Of a DNA stretch of 39,837 nt, positions 32,464 to 39,616 are shown piece after piece. Source of the DNA: Fibrobacter sp. UBA4309 (GTDB lineage: Bacteria > Fibrobacterota > Fibrobacteria > Fibrobacterales > Fibrobacteraceae); assembly GCF_002395745.1 (NCBI RefSeq), contig NZ_DGUN01000001.1:5044-44880 (forward strand), written 5' to 3'. The notes beneath the pieces were generated by a model, which did not search any database, was not told the DNA's origin, and worked only from the letters and a program-made list of their open reading frames with translations. Within the stretch, counting starts at the first letter, position 1. Each line of letters opens with the position of its first letter. A program made the position numbers and the translations under genes.

Positions 32464-32661
32464 AGTTACTAGTTAATTCGCCCTTCGGGCTAGTTACTAG
32501 ATTGGGGCACCTGCGGTGCAGTTATTAGTTACTAGTTAGTAGTTACTAGATTATCTTATATCAAGAAGTTCCTTGAAATCTGCGACACTAGTAACTCAGA
32601 ACTCAGAACTAGTAACTCTTATTGGAACTCAGAACAAGTAACTCCTAATGGAACTCAGAAC
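32464..32661. repeat. AGTTACTAG / GAACTCAGAAC repeat array (copy 2)
   Basis: This 200-bp gap is nearly all repeat. It holds AGTTACTAGTT (32464-32474), hairpin GCCC-ttc-GGGC (32480-32490) and AGTTACTAG (32492-32500). Hairpin GCACC-tgc-GGTGC (32507-32519) and several further AGTTACTAG units (32520-32549) follow. ACTAGTAACTCAGAACTCAG (32588-32607) and repeated GGAACTCAGAAC units then run up to the tsaB start. The parts match those at 6377-6431 and 39546-39575. Spacing is irregular, so it is not a CRISPR array. Confidence 0.75.
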
Positions 32662-32662
32662 T

Positions 32663-33292
32663 ATGATCCTGGACCTCTATGTAGATACTTCACGGAAGGG
32701 CGTCTCCATGGCGATTGCTTCGGCGGACCGTTACGAGGAGTCCGTGAATCCCGAAGCCCGCGGCGAGACGCTCGGTGGCACGCTCGACGACCTGCTGAAA
32801 CGCATGGGAGCGACTCTCGACGACGTGAAGCGCGTAATGGTAACGCTCGGGCCCGGCTCCTTCAGCGGACTTAGGACGGGCGTTGCTTTCTGCCAGGGCA
32901 TCTGCTTTAGCGGCAAGCGGAACCTTTACGGTGTCACGACTCTGCAGGCCCTGCAGCAGTTCGCCGGGCCCGAGACAGCCTCTACGGCAGTCGTGATACG
33001 TGCCCGTAACGGTTACTGGTACATGCGCCTGGACGGCAAGGAATATTTTATCGAGACTGCCGAAGTCGTCGAAAAAGTCAAGGCGGCAAACATCGTCAAG
33101 GTCGTCGCCGACGATTCCGCCATGGCCGACGCAGCGCTCCAGGCCCTCTTTGCCGACAGCCATGTCGAAGTCATCAAGGACACCGACCAGAAGCTTCAGG
33201 CTTGGGCTCCGCTTTTCGATACCGTCAAGCCGTCGCTCATCCAGGAAGCAAACTACATCCAGCCGTCATACTTCGAAAAACTGTCCAAGTAA
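32663..33292 (+). CDS. tsaB: tRNA threonylcarbamoyladenosine protein TsaB
   Basis: TsaB is the scaffold partner of TsaD in making t6A37 of ANN-reading tRNAs. The 209-residue ASKHA-fold protein has the N-terminal LDLYVDTSRKGVSMAI and the hallmark VTLGPGSFSGLRTGVAFCQG. The start is the ATG at 32663; an ATG 15 bases upstream lies within the repeat unit GGAACTCAGAAC and would add repeat-encoded residues. No clear ribosome-binding site is seen. The gene is followed 7 bases later by rimI, a common pairing. Confidence 0.93.
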   Translation: MILDLYVDTSRKGVSMAIASADRYEESVNPEARGETLGGTLDDLLKRMGATLDDVKRVMVTLGPGSFSGLRTGVAFCQGICFSGKRNLYGVTTLQALQQFAGPETASTAVVIRARNGYWYMRLDGKEYFIETAEVVEKVKAANIVKVVADDSAMADAALQALFADSHVEVIKDTDQKLQAWAPLFDTVKPSLIQEANYIQPSYFEKLSK

Positions 33293-33299
33293 TTTCAAG

Positions 33300-33734
33300 A
33301 TGCCCGTCCGCGAAATGAAAGAAAGCGATTTGCCCGAAGTTCTCGCTATCCAGCGGGAACTTGCATTTCAGGACTGGAAAGAACCGCAGTTCGTCTCTGA
33401 AATAAAGGCCGACTACGCCCTCGCCGTAGTATACGAAAGCGATACGGATTCCGCAGAAATTCTCGGATACGCCATATTCCACCTCATGGGGCCCGACTCG
33501 GAACTTCTGTCCATCGCCACAAAAAGAAACACGCAGCGAAAAGGAATCGGCACCTCGCTTATCCAGGCCGGATTCCAGAAGCTTTCTGCCGGCGATTCCT
33601 TATTTCTCGAAGTCCGTGAAAACAACGCAAATGCCCGCCATTTTTACGAACGTCATGGTTTCGAGCCATTCTCCATCCGCAAGAACTACTACAGCGACGG
33701 CGAAACAGCTATCTTATACAAGAAGAATTTGTGA
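33300..33734 (+). CDS. rimI: GNAT acetyltransferase RimI-like
   Basis: A 144-residue GNAT-fold protein, probably the acetyltransferase of ribosomal protein S18 N-terminus. Seen are IREMKESDLPEVLAIQ-like N-terminal residues, the acetyl-CoA motif in LSIATKRNTQRKGIGTSLI (QRKGIG), FLEVRENNANARHFYERHGF and a C-terminal GETAILYKK. Its place directly after tsaB supports RimI over other GNAT enzymes. The next gene begins 32 bases downstream. Confidence 0.9.
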   Translation: MPVREMKESDLPEVLAIQRELAFQDWKEPQFVSEIKADYALAVVYESDTDSAEILGYAIFHLMGPDSELLSIATKRNTQRKGIGTSLIQAGFQKLSAGDSLFLEVRENNANARHFYERHGFEPFSIRKNYYSDGETAILYKKNL

Positions 33735-33766
33735 TGAAGGCATCTGCCCAAGACTAGGAGATTAAT

Positions 33767-34621
33767 TTGTCAAGAATCCTCATGAAAGACCGGAACATCC
33801 GCAAGAATCACAAGAAGCTGTTCGGCATTCTCGCCGGCATCGCGGTGTTTCTCGTAATCATTTTCTATGTTGCCCTCACCCGGAGCGGCCACTGGCTCAT
33901 TCAGGAAGATTCATTCAAGCATGTCAAATGGGCCGTAATTCTAGACGGGCAGACAGCCGACCTCGAGCGTAATGATTTTGCGGCAACGCTGATGGCAGAA
34001 GGCAAGATCGACTCCATCATCATCCTTGGGAGAAGGGTTTACCGCACCAAGAGCAATGCGGACTACTACGCCGAAGACTTCATGCAGCTAGGGAAATTTG
34101 ACGAAGGCGCCGTATTCCTCGCCCGCCACGACGACCCTTCGACCATCAGCGAAGCATACACTATCATTCCCTGGCTAAAGCTGCACAAGATCGATACGGT
34201 GCTCCTCATAACGGCGGCACCAGCCACCAAGCGTGCCGTTCGCATTTTCCAGACGCTTTCAGGCGAAACTCCCGTCTACATTTCTGCGGACATTCACCAC
34301 CATCAGTATTATGCCGATTCCTGGTTTTTCAACAGGGAATCGCGCAAGAACTGGCTCCATGAATGGGCGGCATTGGCCCATTCCCATTGGGACCTCATGG
34401 GCAAGGACACCCTCGATGCCGCCGATTCCACATACGAGAAAAAGATCCGTTCGTTGGCAAGCGAAGCCGAAGACGAGCCGTTTATCGACCTACAGCAGCT
34501 TCAGCAAAAAATAAGCACGGCCGACACGACATCAAAGGACACGGCCGCAGCAACCGTGACCGAGCCGGATTCCACAAAAAAAGACACTACAAACAATTCA
34601 GCAAAGCAAGAACAGCCGTAA
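33767..34621 (+). CDS. DUF218/SanA-like membrane-anchored protein
   Basis: A 284-residue protein with one N-terminal membrane anchor (about residues 20-40, FGILAGIAVFLVIIFYVAL). A domain of DUF218 (YdcF/SanA) type follows (about 55-200): WAVILDGQT, SIIILGRRV, DDPSTISEAY and VLLITAAPATKRA match the order of motifs in that family. DUF218 proteins are linked to envelope functions, but their reaction is unclear. The last 45 residues are Thr/Ser/Asp/Lys-rich and low in complexity. The start TTG is backed by TAGGAG 6 bases upstream; the ATG at 33782 is too far from it. The 3' end overlaps the GH9 gene by 35 bases on the opposite strand. Confidence 0.75.
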   Translation: MSRILMKDRNIRKNHKKLFGILAGIAVFLVIIFYVALTRSGHWLIQEDSFKHVKWAVILDGQTADLERNDFAATLMAEGKIDSIIILGRRVYRTKSNADYYAEDFMQLGKFDEGAVFLARHDDPSTISEAYTIIPWLKLHKIDTVLLITAAPATKRAVRIFQTLSGETPVYISADIHHHQYYADSWFFNRESRKNWLHEWAALAHSHWDLMGKDTLDAADSTYEKKIRSLASEAEDEPFIDLQQLQQKISTADTTSKDTAAATVTEPDSTKKDTTNNSAKQEQP

Positions 34622-36281
34622 GCGGGGCATTCCAGTTGATTGCCGTTTCGTTGCTCGCAAACGAGCAACGTTCATCCGTATAGGCAAAGCCTGGCAATTC
34701 GCTTGAATAGTGCGGTTTGCGGTGCATATCCTGACGGTCGTTGTTGATACCGCCTACCAGCAGGCCCGGGACCGGGTCGACGACACCGTCGGCATGGCTA
34801 ATCCGGTGATGCGGGAACCTCGGGGAACTCCATGCGGCTCCCGTAACAAAGCAGACGTTCAACGGATTGCGACCGTAAATGAAATCGACGAGCTCCTTTG
34901 CTCCCGCCCTGAAGCGGACATCACGAGTCCAGCTATAGGCGACCATCAGCGTCAACGCATGGTTGGCAATTTCCCCGTTGCTTCCCCATATGAATCGGCG
35001 TATGGAAATGGCGTAGGCGTCGTCCTTCTGCAAATTCAGGATGGACTCGGCGGCTTCCGCTATCCGGATCCTGGCCTTTTCACGGAATTCCTTCGCCACG
35101 GGGCCTTCATCATCGTTCAGCGCAAGCGCAATCCAGCCCAGGTTCTGCGTATCGCGCCAATCCAGACTGAGCTGCACCGGATTCCTGTCCATATCGGCAG
35201 GGAGTTCCGCAACGATATCGCCTGCAAGGGCACTTCCGTCACGGAGTTCGCGGAAAAGCATCGCCCGCGCCCAGAAGAACTCGTCATCGTAGCGTTCGTC
35301 GCCATAGCCGCCGCTCCCTTCGGTATTCCGCGGCCAGCCGACATCGGGATTCTGGAGCGCCCACTCGTAGGCGCGAATGCTTGCCGCAAGGCAATTTTCG
35401 GCAAAAGCCTCGCTAGCGGCCCCGCCAGCCATCTTGAAAACGTGATGGGCCTGCGCCAACGCTCCTGCAAAATTGAGCGTCGATGTCGTCGATTTTCCCA
35501 TGATAAAGCGTTTTTGCATCACGTCGGAATCTTCGGGCATCATGAAGCCGTCCCAATGGCCAGGCGTCACCTTGAAAAAAACGCCACCGTCGCTGTCCTG
35601 CATGCGCAGGAAGAACTCCAGTTCAAAGCGGATTTCGTCAAGAAGGCTGCAGGGCTGTTCAAAGGTCGGCACAAAGCCATCACCGCCCATGATTCCCACC
35701 GCAGAGGGGCACATCTCGCATGCGAGCAGGAGCGTTGCGACGCTCACGCCGCCATTCACGATGTACTTGCCGTAATCTCCGGCATCGTACCACCCGCCAT
35801 GGGCATTCCACACACCAGGGCGATTCATCATGGAATGGAAAGCCAGGTCATTGTCCGCATGCGCAGCAGGCCTCGCCCATTTCCCGGCATATTCCGTCGG
35901 GAGTTCCACGCCACTCCGCTGGAAATAGAAAGACTTGATATTGGCACGCAGTTCCCGCAGGAACAATTTATCCGAAATCTCGAAAGCGTGCGATTCCTTT
36001 ACGACCTCGCCCGAAACAAGCACAAGAATCCTGTACGTTCCTGGCACCGTCAGAGCTGAAAAATCGCCCTCGTATATGGTTTCCGCCGTGTAATCACAGT
36101 TACCGCGAATCAAGAGCGTGCCTTCCAGGGCTACAGCCCCATCCATACCGACAATGCGGAAGCCGAACTGCGCCGGAGCCTGCATCGTGGCCGGATCCGC
36201 GGCAAAAAAGAAGACTTTCCGCTCGTTGACGCCATAACCCACGTGGTTATAGCGGATGGCATACTCAAGTTTACAATCCAT
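34587..36281 (-). CDS. GH9 endoglucanase without signal peptide
   Basis: A 564-residue glycoside hydrolase family 9 enzyme. An N-terminal Ig-like CelD_N domain (about 5-100) is followed by the (alpha/alpha)6 catalytic domain (about 105-564). Catalytic acids are Asp166 and Asp169 in WYDAGDYGKY, and Glu545 in NETAINWN. A conserved His lies in PHHRISHADG, and the GRNPLNVCFVTG signature is present. GH9 enzymes cut beta-1,4-glucans such as cellulose. No signal peptide is present, and an in-frame stop lies 18 bases upstream of the ATG, so the start cannot be extended. An intracellular role on imported cello-oligosaccharides is inferred. Confidence 0.93.
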   Translation of the reverse strand: MDCKLEYAIRYNHVGYGVNERKVFFFAADPATMQAPAQFGFRIVGMDGAVALEGTLLIRGNCDYTAETIYEGDFSALTVPGTYRILVLVSGEVVKESHAFEISDKLFLRELRANIKSFYFQRSGVELPTEYAGKWARPAAHADNDLAFHSMMNRPGVWNAHGGWYDAGDYGKYIVNGGVSVATLLLACEMCPSAVGIMGGDGFVPTFEQPCSLLDEIRFELEFFLRMQDSDGGVFFKVTPGHWDGFMMPEDSDVMQKRFIMGKSTTSTLNFAGALAQAHHVFKMAGGAASEAFAENCLAASIRAYEWALQNPDVGWPRNTEGSGGYGDERYDDEFFWARAMLFRELRDGSALAGDIVAELPADMDRNPVQLSLDWRDTQNLGWIALALNDDEGPVAKEFREKARIRIAEAAESILNLQKDDAYAISIRRFIWGSNGEIANHALTLMVAYSWTRDVRFRAGAKELVDFIYGRNPLNVCFVTGAAWSSPRFPHHRISHADGVVDPVPGLLVGGINNDRQDMHRKPHYSSELPGFAYTDERCSFASNETAINWNAPLTAVLALLNCL

Positions 36282-36418
36282 GTCATAAGAATAAATATTT
36301 ACAAGGAAAATCAGTGCTTTTTTATAAAAAATCTGTTTACAAATGTGTCCTATCTTCCCAAATAAACGAAAAAAAGCAGGGGGTCAAAAAAAGGGGAAAA
36401 CACGCCCCCGAATATTGC

Positions 36419-36426
36419 TAGATTTA
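36419..36426 (+). promoter_or_regulatory. TAnnTTT element 5 bases before the DUF748 gene
   Basis: TAGATTTA is followed by TTTAT and then the ATG. No Shine-Dalgarno sequence is present, and spacing matches metG, thiS and the NifU-like gene. Confidence 0.45.
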
Positions 36427-36431
36427 TTTAT

Positions 36432-38708
36432 ATGAAAAAAGCTCTCATCATCATCGCCATTGTCATTGCCGCACTGATCATCCTGGTCTTTGCCTCCCTG
36501 AAATTAGCTCCGGGCTACGTCAAGGACTACGTCGTAGCCCACTCCGAAGAATTCATTGGCCGCAAGGTCGTCATTGAATCCGTGGACTTGAACCCGTTCA
36601 CCTTCACCGTGAACGTCGACAACTTCGCCCTGCTCGAACAAGATGGCACCACACCCTTCGTCTCCTTCGAGAAGTTCCGCATCAACATCGACCCGCTCAA
36701 GATAGTGACGAAGACCGCCGCCGTGAGCGAAATCTACATGAAAGGCCTCTATGTCCACGTGACCCAGAACGGCGACAAGTTCAACTTTAGCGACATCCTG
36801 GATTTCCTCGCCAAGTCGGACTCCGCTGCTACGGATTCCGTGGCGAAGGATACCGCCGCCACAGATACCGGCATGGTAAACGCCGCCGAAATCGCAAAGG
36901 GCCTCCCCGTCAATATTTCTGTCAAGAACATCCTGTTCGAAAACGGGAACATCATCTACGAAGACAAGAAAATCGATTCCAAGATCCACCTGAAGGACTT
37001 CGGTGTAGGCATCCCGGCCGTATACCTGAGCAACAAGCAGACCGATGTAGGCGTAAACCTCAAGTTCGCCGATGGCGGCGACCTCGCCGTAAAGGTGACC
37101 GTCAACGCGGCCACGAACGACTTCAAGGTGAACGTGGGCCTCAAGGACTTCGCTCTCGCCGCCGGTAAGCCCTACCTGAACGACTTTATCGCGTACAAGG
37201 ACTTTAACGGCAGCGTTTCCACCGACATCGATGTTGAAGGCAACCTCGGCGACATCCTCTCGAGCAACGTCAGCGGCACCGTTTCTGTTGACAGCATCGT
37301 GCTGACAGAAAAGAGCGGCAAGACCATCGGCGTCAAGCACGTCGGCGTCGGCATCGGAAAAGTCAACCTGAACAAGAACCAGTTCCACGTAGATTCCGTC
37401 ATTGTCGACGGAGCCTACGCCCACCTGGACCTGTACAAGGACGGCAAGACGAACATCGACGTTTTGCTCGCCCCGCTCATGAAAAACAGCGCTCCCGCAA
37501 CCGACAGCGGCACAACGGAAGAACCGAAACAAGAAGCCGGCACCGAAGAAGCGAAGGTCGCCCCGGCCAAGAAGCTGGACGCCAAGATCGGCACCCTGCT
37601 CGTACAAAACACGAAGGTGAGCGCAAACGACCAGACCATTACCAAGCCATTCAACTACACGGTCAGCGGCATTACCGTCAAGGGTTCAAACATCAATCTC
37701 AACACCCCGTGCACCGTCAACGTCTCGGCATCGTTCCCCGATGGCGGCAACCTTTCCCTGAAGTACAAGGGCGCATTGAGCGACATCGGTACGATGGACG
37801 CCTATGTCAGCGTGAAGAACCTCGCCCTGAAGCATTTTAGCAACTACAGCCTGCATTACACAGGCTATCCGCTGAGTGCCGGCACCATGGCCTTCGCCAG
37901 CGAGAACAAGATCAAGGACTTCAATCTCGACAGCAAGAACACCATCGACATCTACAACATCGATGTCGGCGACAAGGACGACAGCGTCGATCCCGAATAT
38001 ACGGTCCCGATGAAGGTGGGCCTTTACATCTTGAAGGACAAGGACGACAAGATCCAGTTTGACGTACCCGTGCAGGGCAACATGAAGGATCCCGAATTCT
38101 CCATCATCAAGATTGTCTGGAAAACCGTGATGAACCTTATCATCAAGGTCGCCCTCTCCCCGCTCAAGATTGTCGGCAACGTAGCCTCGACCGGCGCCGG
38201 CATGGTCGGCATCGATCTCGGCAAGAACGACGAAGTGATCATCGACCCGATGAGCGCCACGTTCACGAGCGAACAATACACCAAGGCGAGCAAGATGACG
38301 GAAGCCTTGACCAAGGACCCGAAACTCGCACTCAAGTTCGTGCAGTACTACAACCCCAAGAAGACCGTCAACGAATACAAGACGCACAAGCTGAAGACGG
38401 ACTTCTACAAGAAAACGCAGCAAAAGGAAACCCTGACCGAGCTGGACGAACGCGCCATCCTCGAAATCAAGGACAGCGATGACGCCTTCAAGGCGTTCGT
38501 CAAAGAAAACGAAGCCGCCATCGACGTGAAGGCCATGCGCAAGGAACTTTCTACCCTGGCCGACAAGCGCAACCAGGATTTGCTGAAGGTACTGCAGCAG
38601 CAAAAGGGCGTCACCAAGAAGAACGTCAAGGTCATCACCGCCCCTGCGGACGGCCTCGCCAAATATAGAGGCAAGGCCATGTACAAGGTGACCGTCGACG
38701 TGCAATAA
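36432..38708 (+). CDS. DUF748 / AsmA-like envelope protein
   Basis: A 758-residue protein with an N-terminal membrane anchor (about residues 4-24). A long beta-rich region follows, with the AsmA/DUF748 start (GRKVVIESVDLNPFTFTVNV, FVSFEKFRINIDPLKIV). Such proteins form long beta grooves that may carry lipids between the membranes. Two Ala/Thr/Lys-rich linkers (about 130-150 and 355-380) break up the domain. The C-terminal section (about 560-758) has hydrophobic AsmA-like features then a charged helical tail with a final OmpA-like KVITAPADGLAKYRGKAMYK. It is the largest gene in the window. Confidence 0.82.
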   Translation: MKKALIIIAIVIAALIILVFASLKLAPGYVKDYVVAHSEEFIGRKVVIESVDLNPFTFTVNVDNFALLEQDGTTPFVSFEKFRINIDPLKIVTKTAAVSEIYMKGLYVHVTQNGDKFNFSDILDFLAKSDSAATDSVAKDTAATDTGMVNAAEIAKGLPVNISVKNILFENGNIIYEDKKIDSKIHLKDFGVGIPAVYLSNKQTDVGVNLKFADGGDLAVKVTVNAATNDFKVNVGLKDFALAAGKPYLNDFIAYKDFNGSVSTDIDVEGNLGDILSSNVSGTVSVDSIVLTEKSGKTIGVKHVGVGIGKVNLNKNQFHVDSVIVDGAYAHLDLYKDGKTNIDVLLAPLMKNSAPATDSGTTEEPKQEAGTEEAKVAPAKKLDAKIGTLLVQNTKVSANDQTITKPFNYTVSGITVKGSNINLNTPCTVNVSASFPDGGNLSLKYKGALSDIGTMDAYVSVKNLALKHFSNYSLHYTGYPLSAGTMAFASENKIKDFNLDSKNTIDIYNIDVGDKDDSVDPEYTVPMKVGLYILKDKDDKIQFDVPVQGNMKDPEFSIIKIVWKTVMNLIIKVALSPLKIVGNVASTGAGMVGIDLGKNDEVIIDPMSATFTSEQYTKASKMTEALTKDPKLALKFVQYYNPKKTVNEYKTHKLKTDFYKKTQQKETLTELDERAILEIKDSDDAFKAFVKENEAAIDVKAMRKELSTLADKRNQDLLKVLQQQKGVTKKNVKVITAPADGLAKYRGKAMYKVTVDVQ

Positions 38709-38714
38709 AAATTC

Positions 38715-38722
38715 TAAATTTG
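38715..38722 (+). promoter_or_regulatory. TAnnTTTG element 5 bases before the NifU-like gene
   Basis: TAAATTTG is followed by GGCGC and then the ATG. It lies in the 19-bp gap after the DUF748 gene and has the same motif and spacing as that before metG. Confidence 0.55.
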
Positions 38723-38727
38723 GGCGC

Positions 38728-39549
38728 ATGAGTGAAGAACTGTGTGCTAATCTTTCCCTGAAGGTTCAGGAGGCCGCGAAGGCCCCGAAATACAGGGGTG
38801 CCATTTTCCAGATCGAGGCCGACGAAAAAGGCCTCGCCCTTGTCGACGTGAAGGAATCTAGCCTGAAGGTCTACCTGATGATAGACCCTGACTCCGACAA
38901 GATTCTCGAAACGCGATTCTTCACCTACGGCGGGCCCATCTTTACGGCCCTCGCCGACACGTTCTGCAAGAAAATCCAGATGGAGACTGTCGAAGAGGCC
39001 TGCGCCATCACCGCCGAGAGCATCGAGCTTGAACTCCGTGACACCCCGGACATTCGAGCCATTCCCGAAAACGCTCCCGAAATCAAGCAGATGGACACGC
39101 TCATCAAGCGCATCCTCGAGACGTACCCCGAAAAGAAGGGAACGGCCATTCTCGTACGCGAGAAGATGGAGAGGATCAAGTACCGCACGCAGACGGCCGA
39201 AGGCCGCGCCGAGGCGGATGCCGAATGGAACGCGCTCGCGAAACACGAAAAGATCGAAAAAATCGAGGCCTGGTTGCACCAGTCCGTACGCGGCATGCTC
39301 CAGGGCGACGGCGGCGACGTGGAAATTCTCGACCTCACCGAAGACAACCGCCTCAAGATCCGCTACCAGGGGGCCTGCGCCGGTTGCGGTTCTGCCATGG
39401 GCGGAACGCTCTTCTACATCGAGGACGAACTCAAGAACAATGTTTATTACAACCTGATTGTGGAACCGGAAGACCCGCTCGACAACATCCCGCCTAACCC
39501 GAATTTGCCGGGTCTGGACGACAACAATCCGCCCCCGAGCCTTTTCTAG
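38728..39549 (+). CDS. NifU-like protein with degenerate scaffold domain
   Basis: A 273-residue protein of the NifU type. The C-terminal NifU domain (about 180-245) has the expected ARGMLQGDGGDVEI-like helix and an intact CxxC (Cys217, Cys220 in ACAGCGSAMGG), which can hold a transferable Fe-S cluster. The N-terminal 120 residues align in outline with the IscU/NifU scaffold (ETRFFTYGGPIFTALADTFC). The three cluster-binding Cys positions are not conserved: the usual FGCG segment reads TYGG. A charged helical linker joins the two. The end is Pro/Asn-rich and the stop codon lies in an AACTAG repeat. It may be a Fe-S carrier rather than a scaffold. Confidence 0.85.
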   Translation: MSEELCANLSLKVQEAAKAPKYRGAIFQIEADEKGLALVDVKESSLKVYLMIDPDSDKILETRFFTYGGPIFTALADTFCKKIQMETVEEACAITAESIELELRDTPDIRAIPENAPEIKQMDTLIKRILETYPEKKGTAILVREKMERIKYRTQTAEGRAEADAEWNALAKHEKIEKIEAWLHQSVRGMLQGDGGDVEILDLTEDNRLKIRYQGACAGCGSAMGGTLFYIEDELKNNVYYNLIVEPEDPLDNIPPNPNLPGLDDNNPPPSLF

Positions 39550-39575
39550 TAACTAGGAACTCAGAACTAGTAACT
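39546..39575. repeat. AACTAGTAACT / GAACTCAGAAC repeat (copy 3)
   Basis: CTAGTAACTAGGAACTCAGA followed by ACTAGTAACT matches the units in the 32464-32661 array. It includes the TAG stop codon of the NifU-like gene and lies before the purH fragment. Confidence 0.65.
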
Positions 39576-39616
39576 TCATTTCTATATTAAAGTTTGAAAA
39601 CAACAAAGGAAACTCT

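Noticed and set aside
32464..32661. CRISPR array
   Set aside because: Repeat units are short (9-14 bp), palindromic and unevenly spaced, with no unique spacers of constant length and no cas genes nearby.
34710..36059. A 449-codon open frame antisense to the GH9 gene
   Set aside because: It is a shadow of a gene with complete catalytic motifs; its translation shows no known domain or signal peptide.
37686..38729. Long antisense open frame opposite the DUF748 gene
   Set aside because: It has a His/Asp/Val-rich composition typical of a shadow frame and no start signal.
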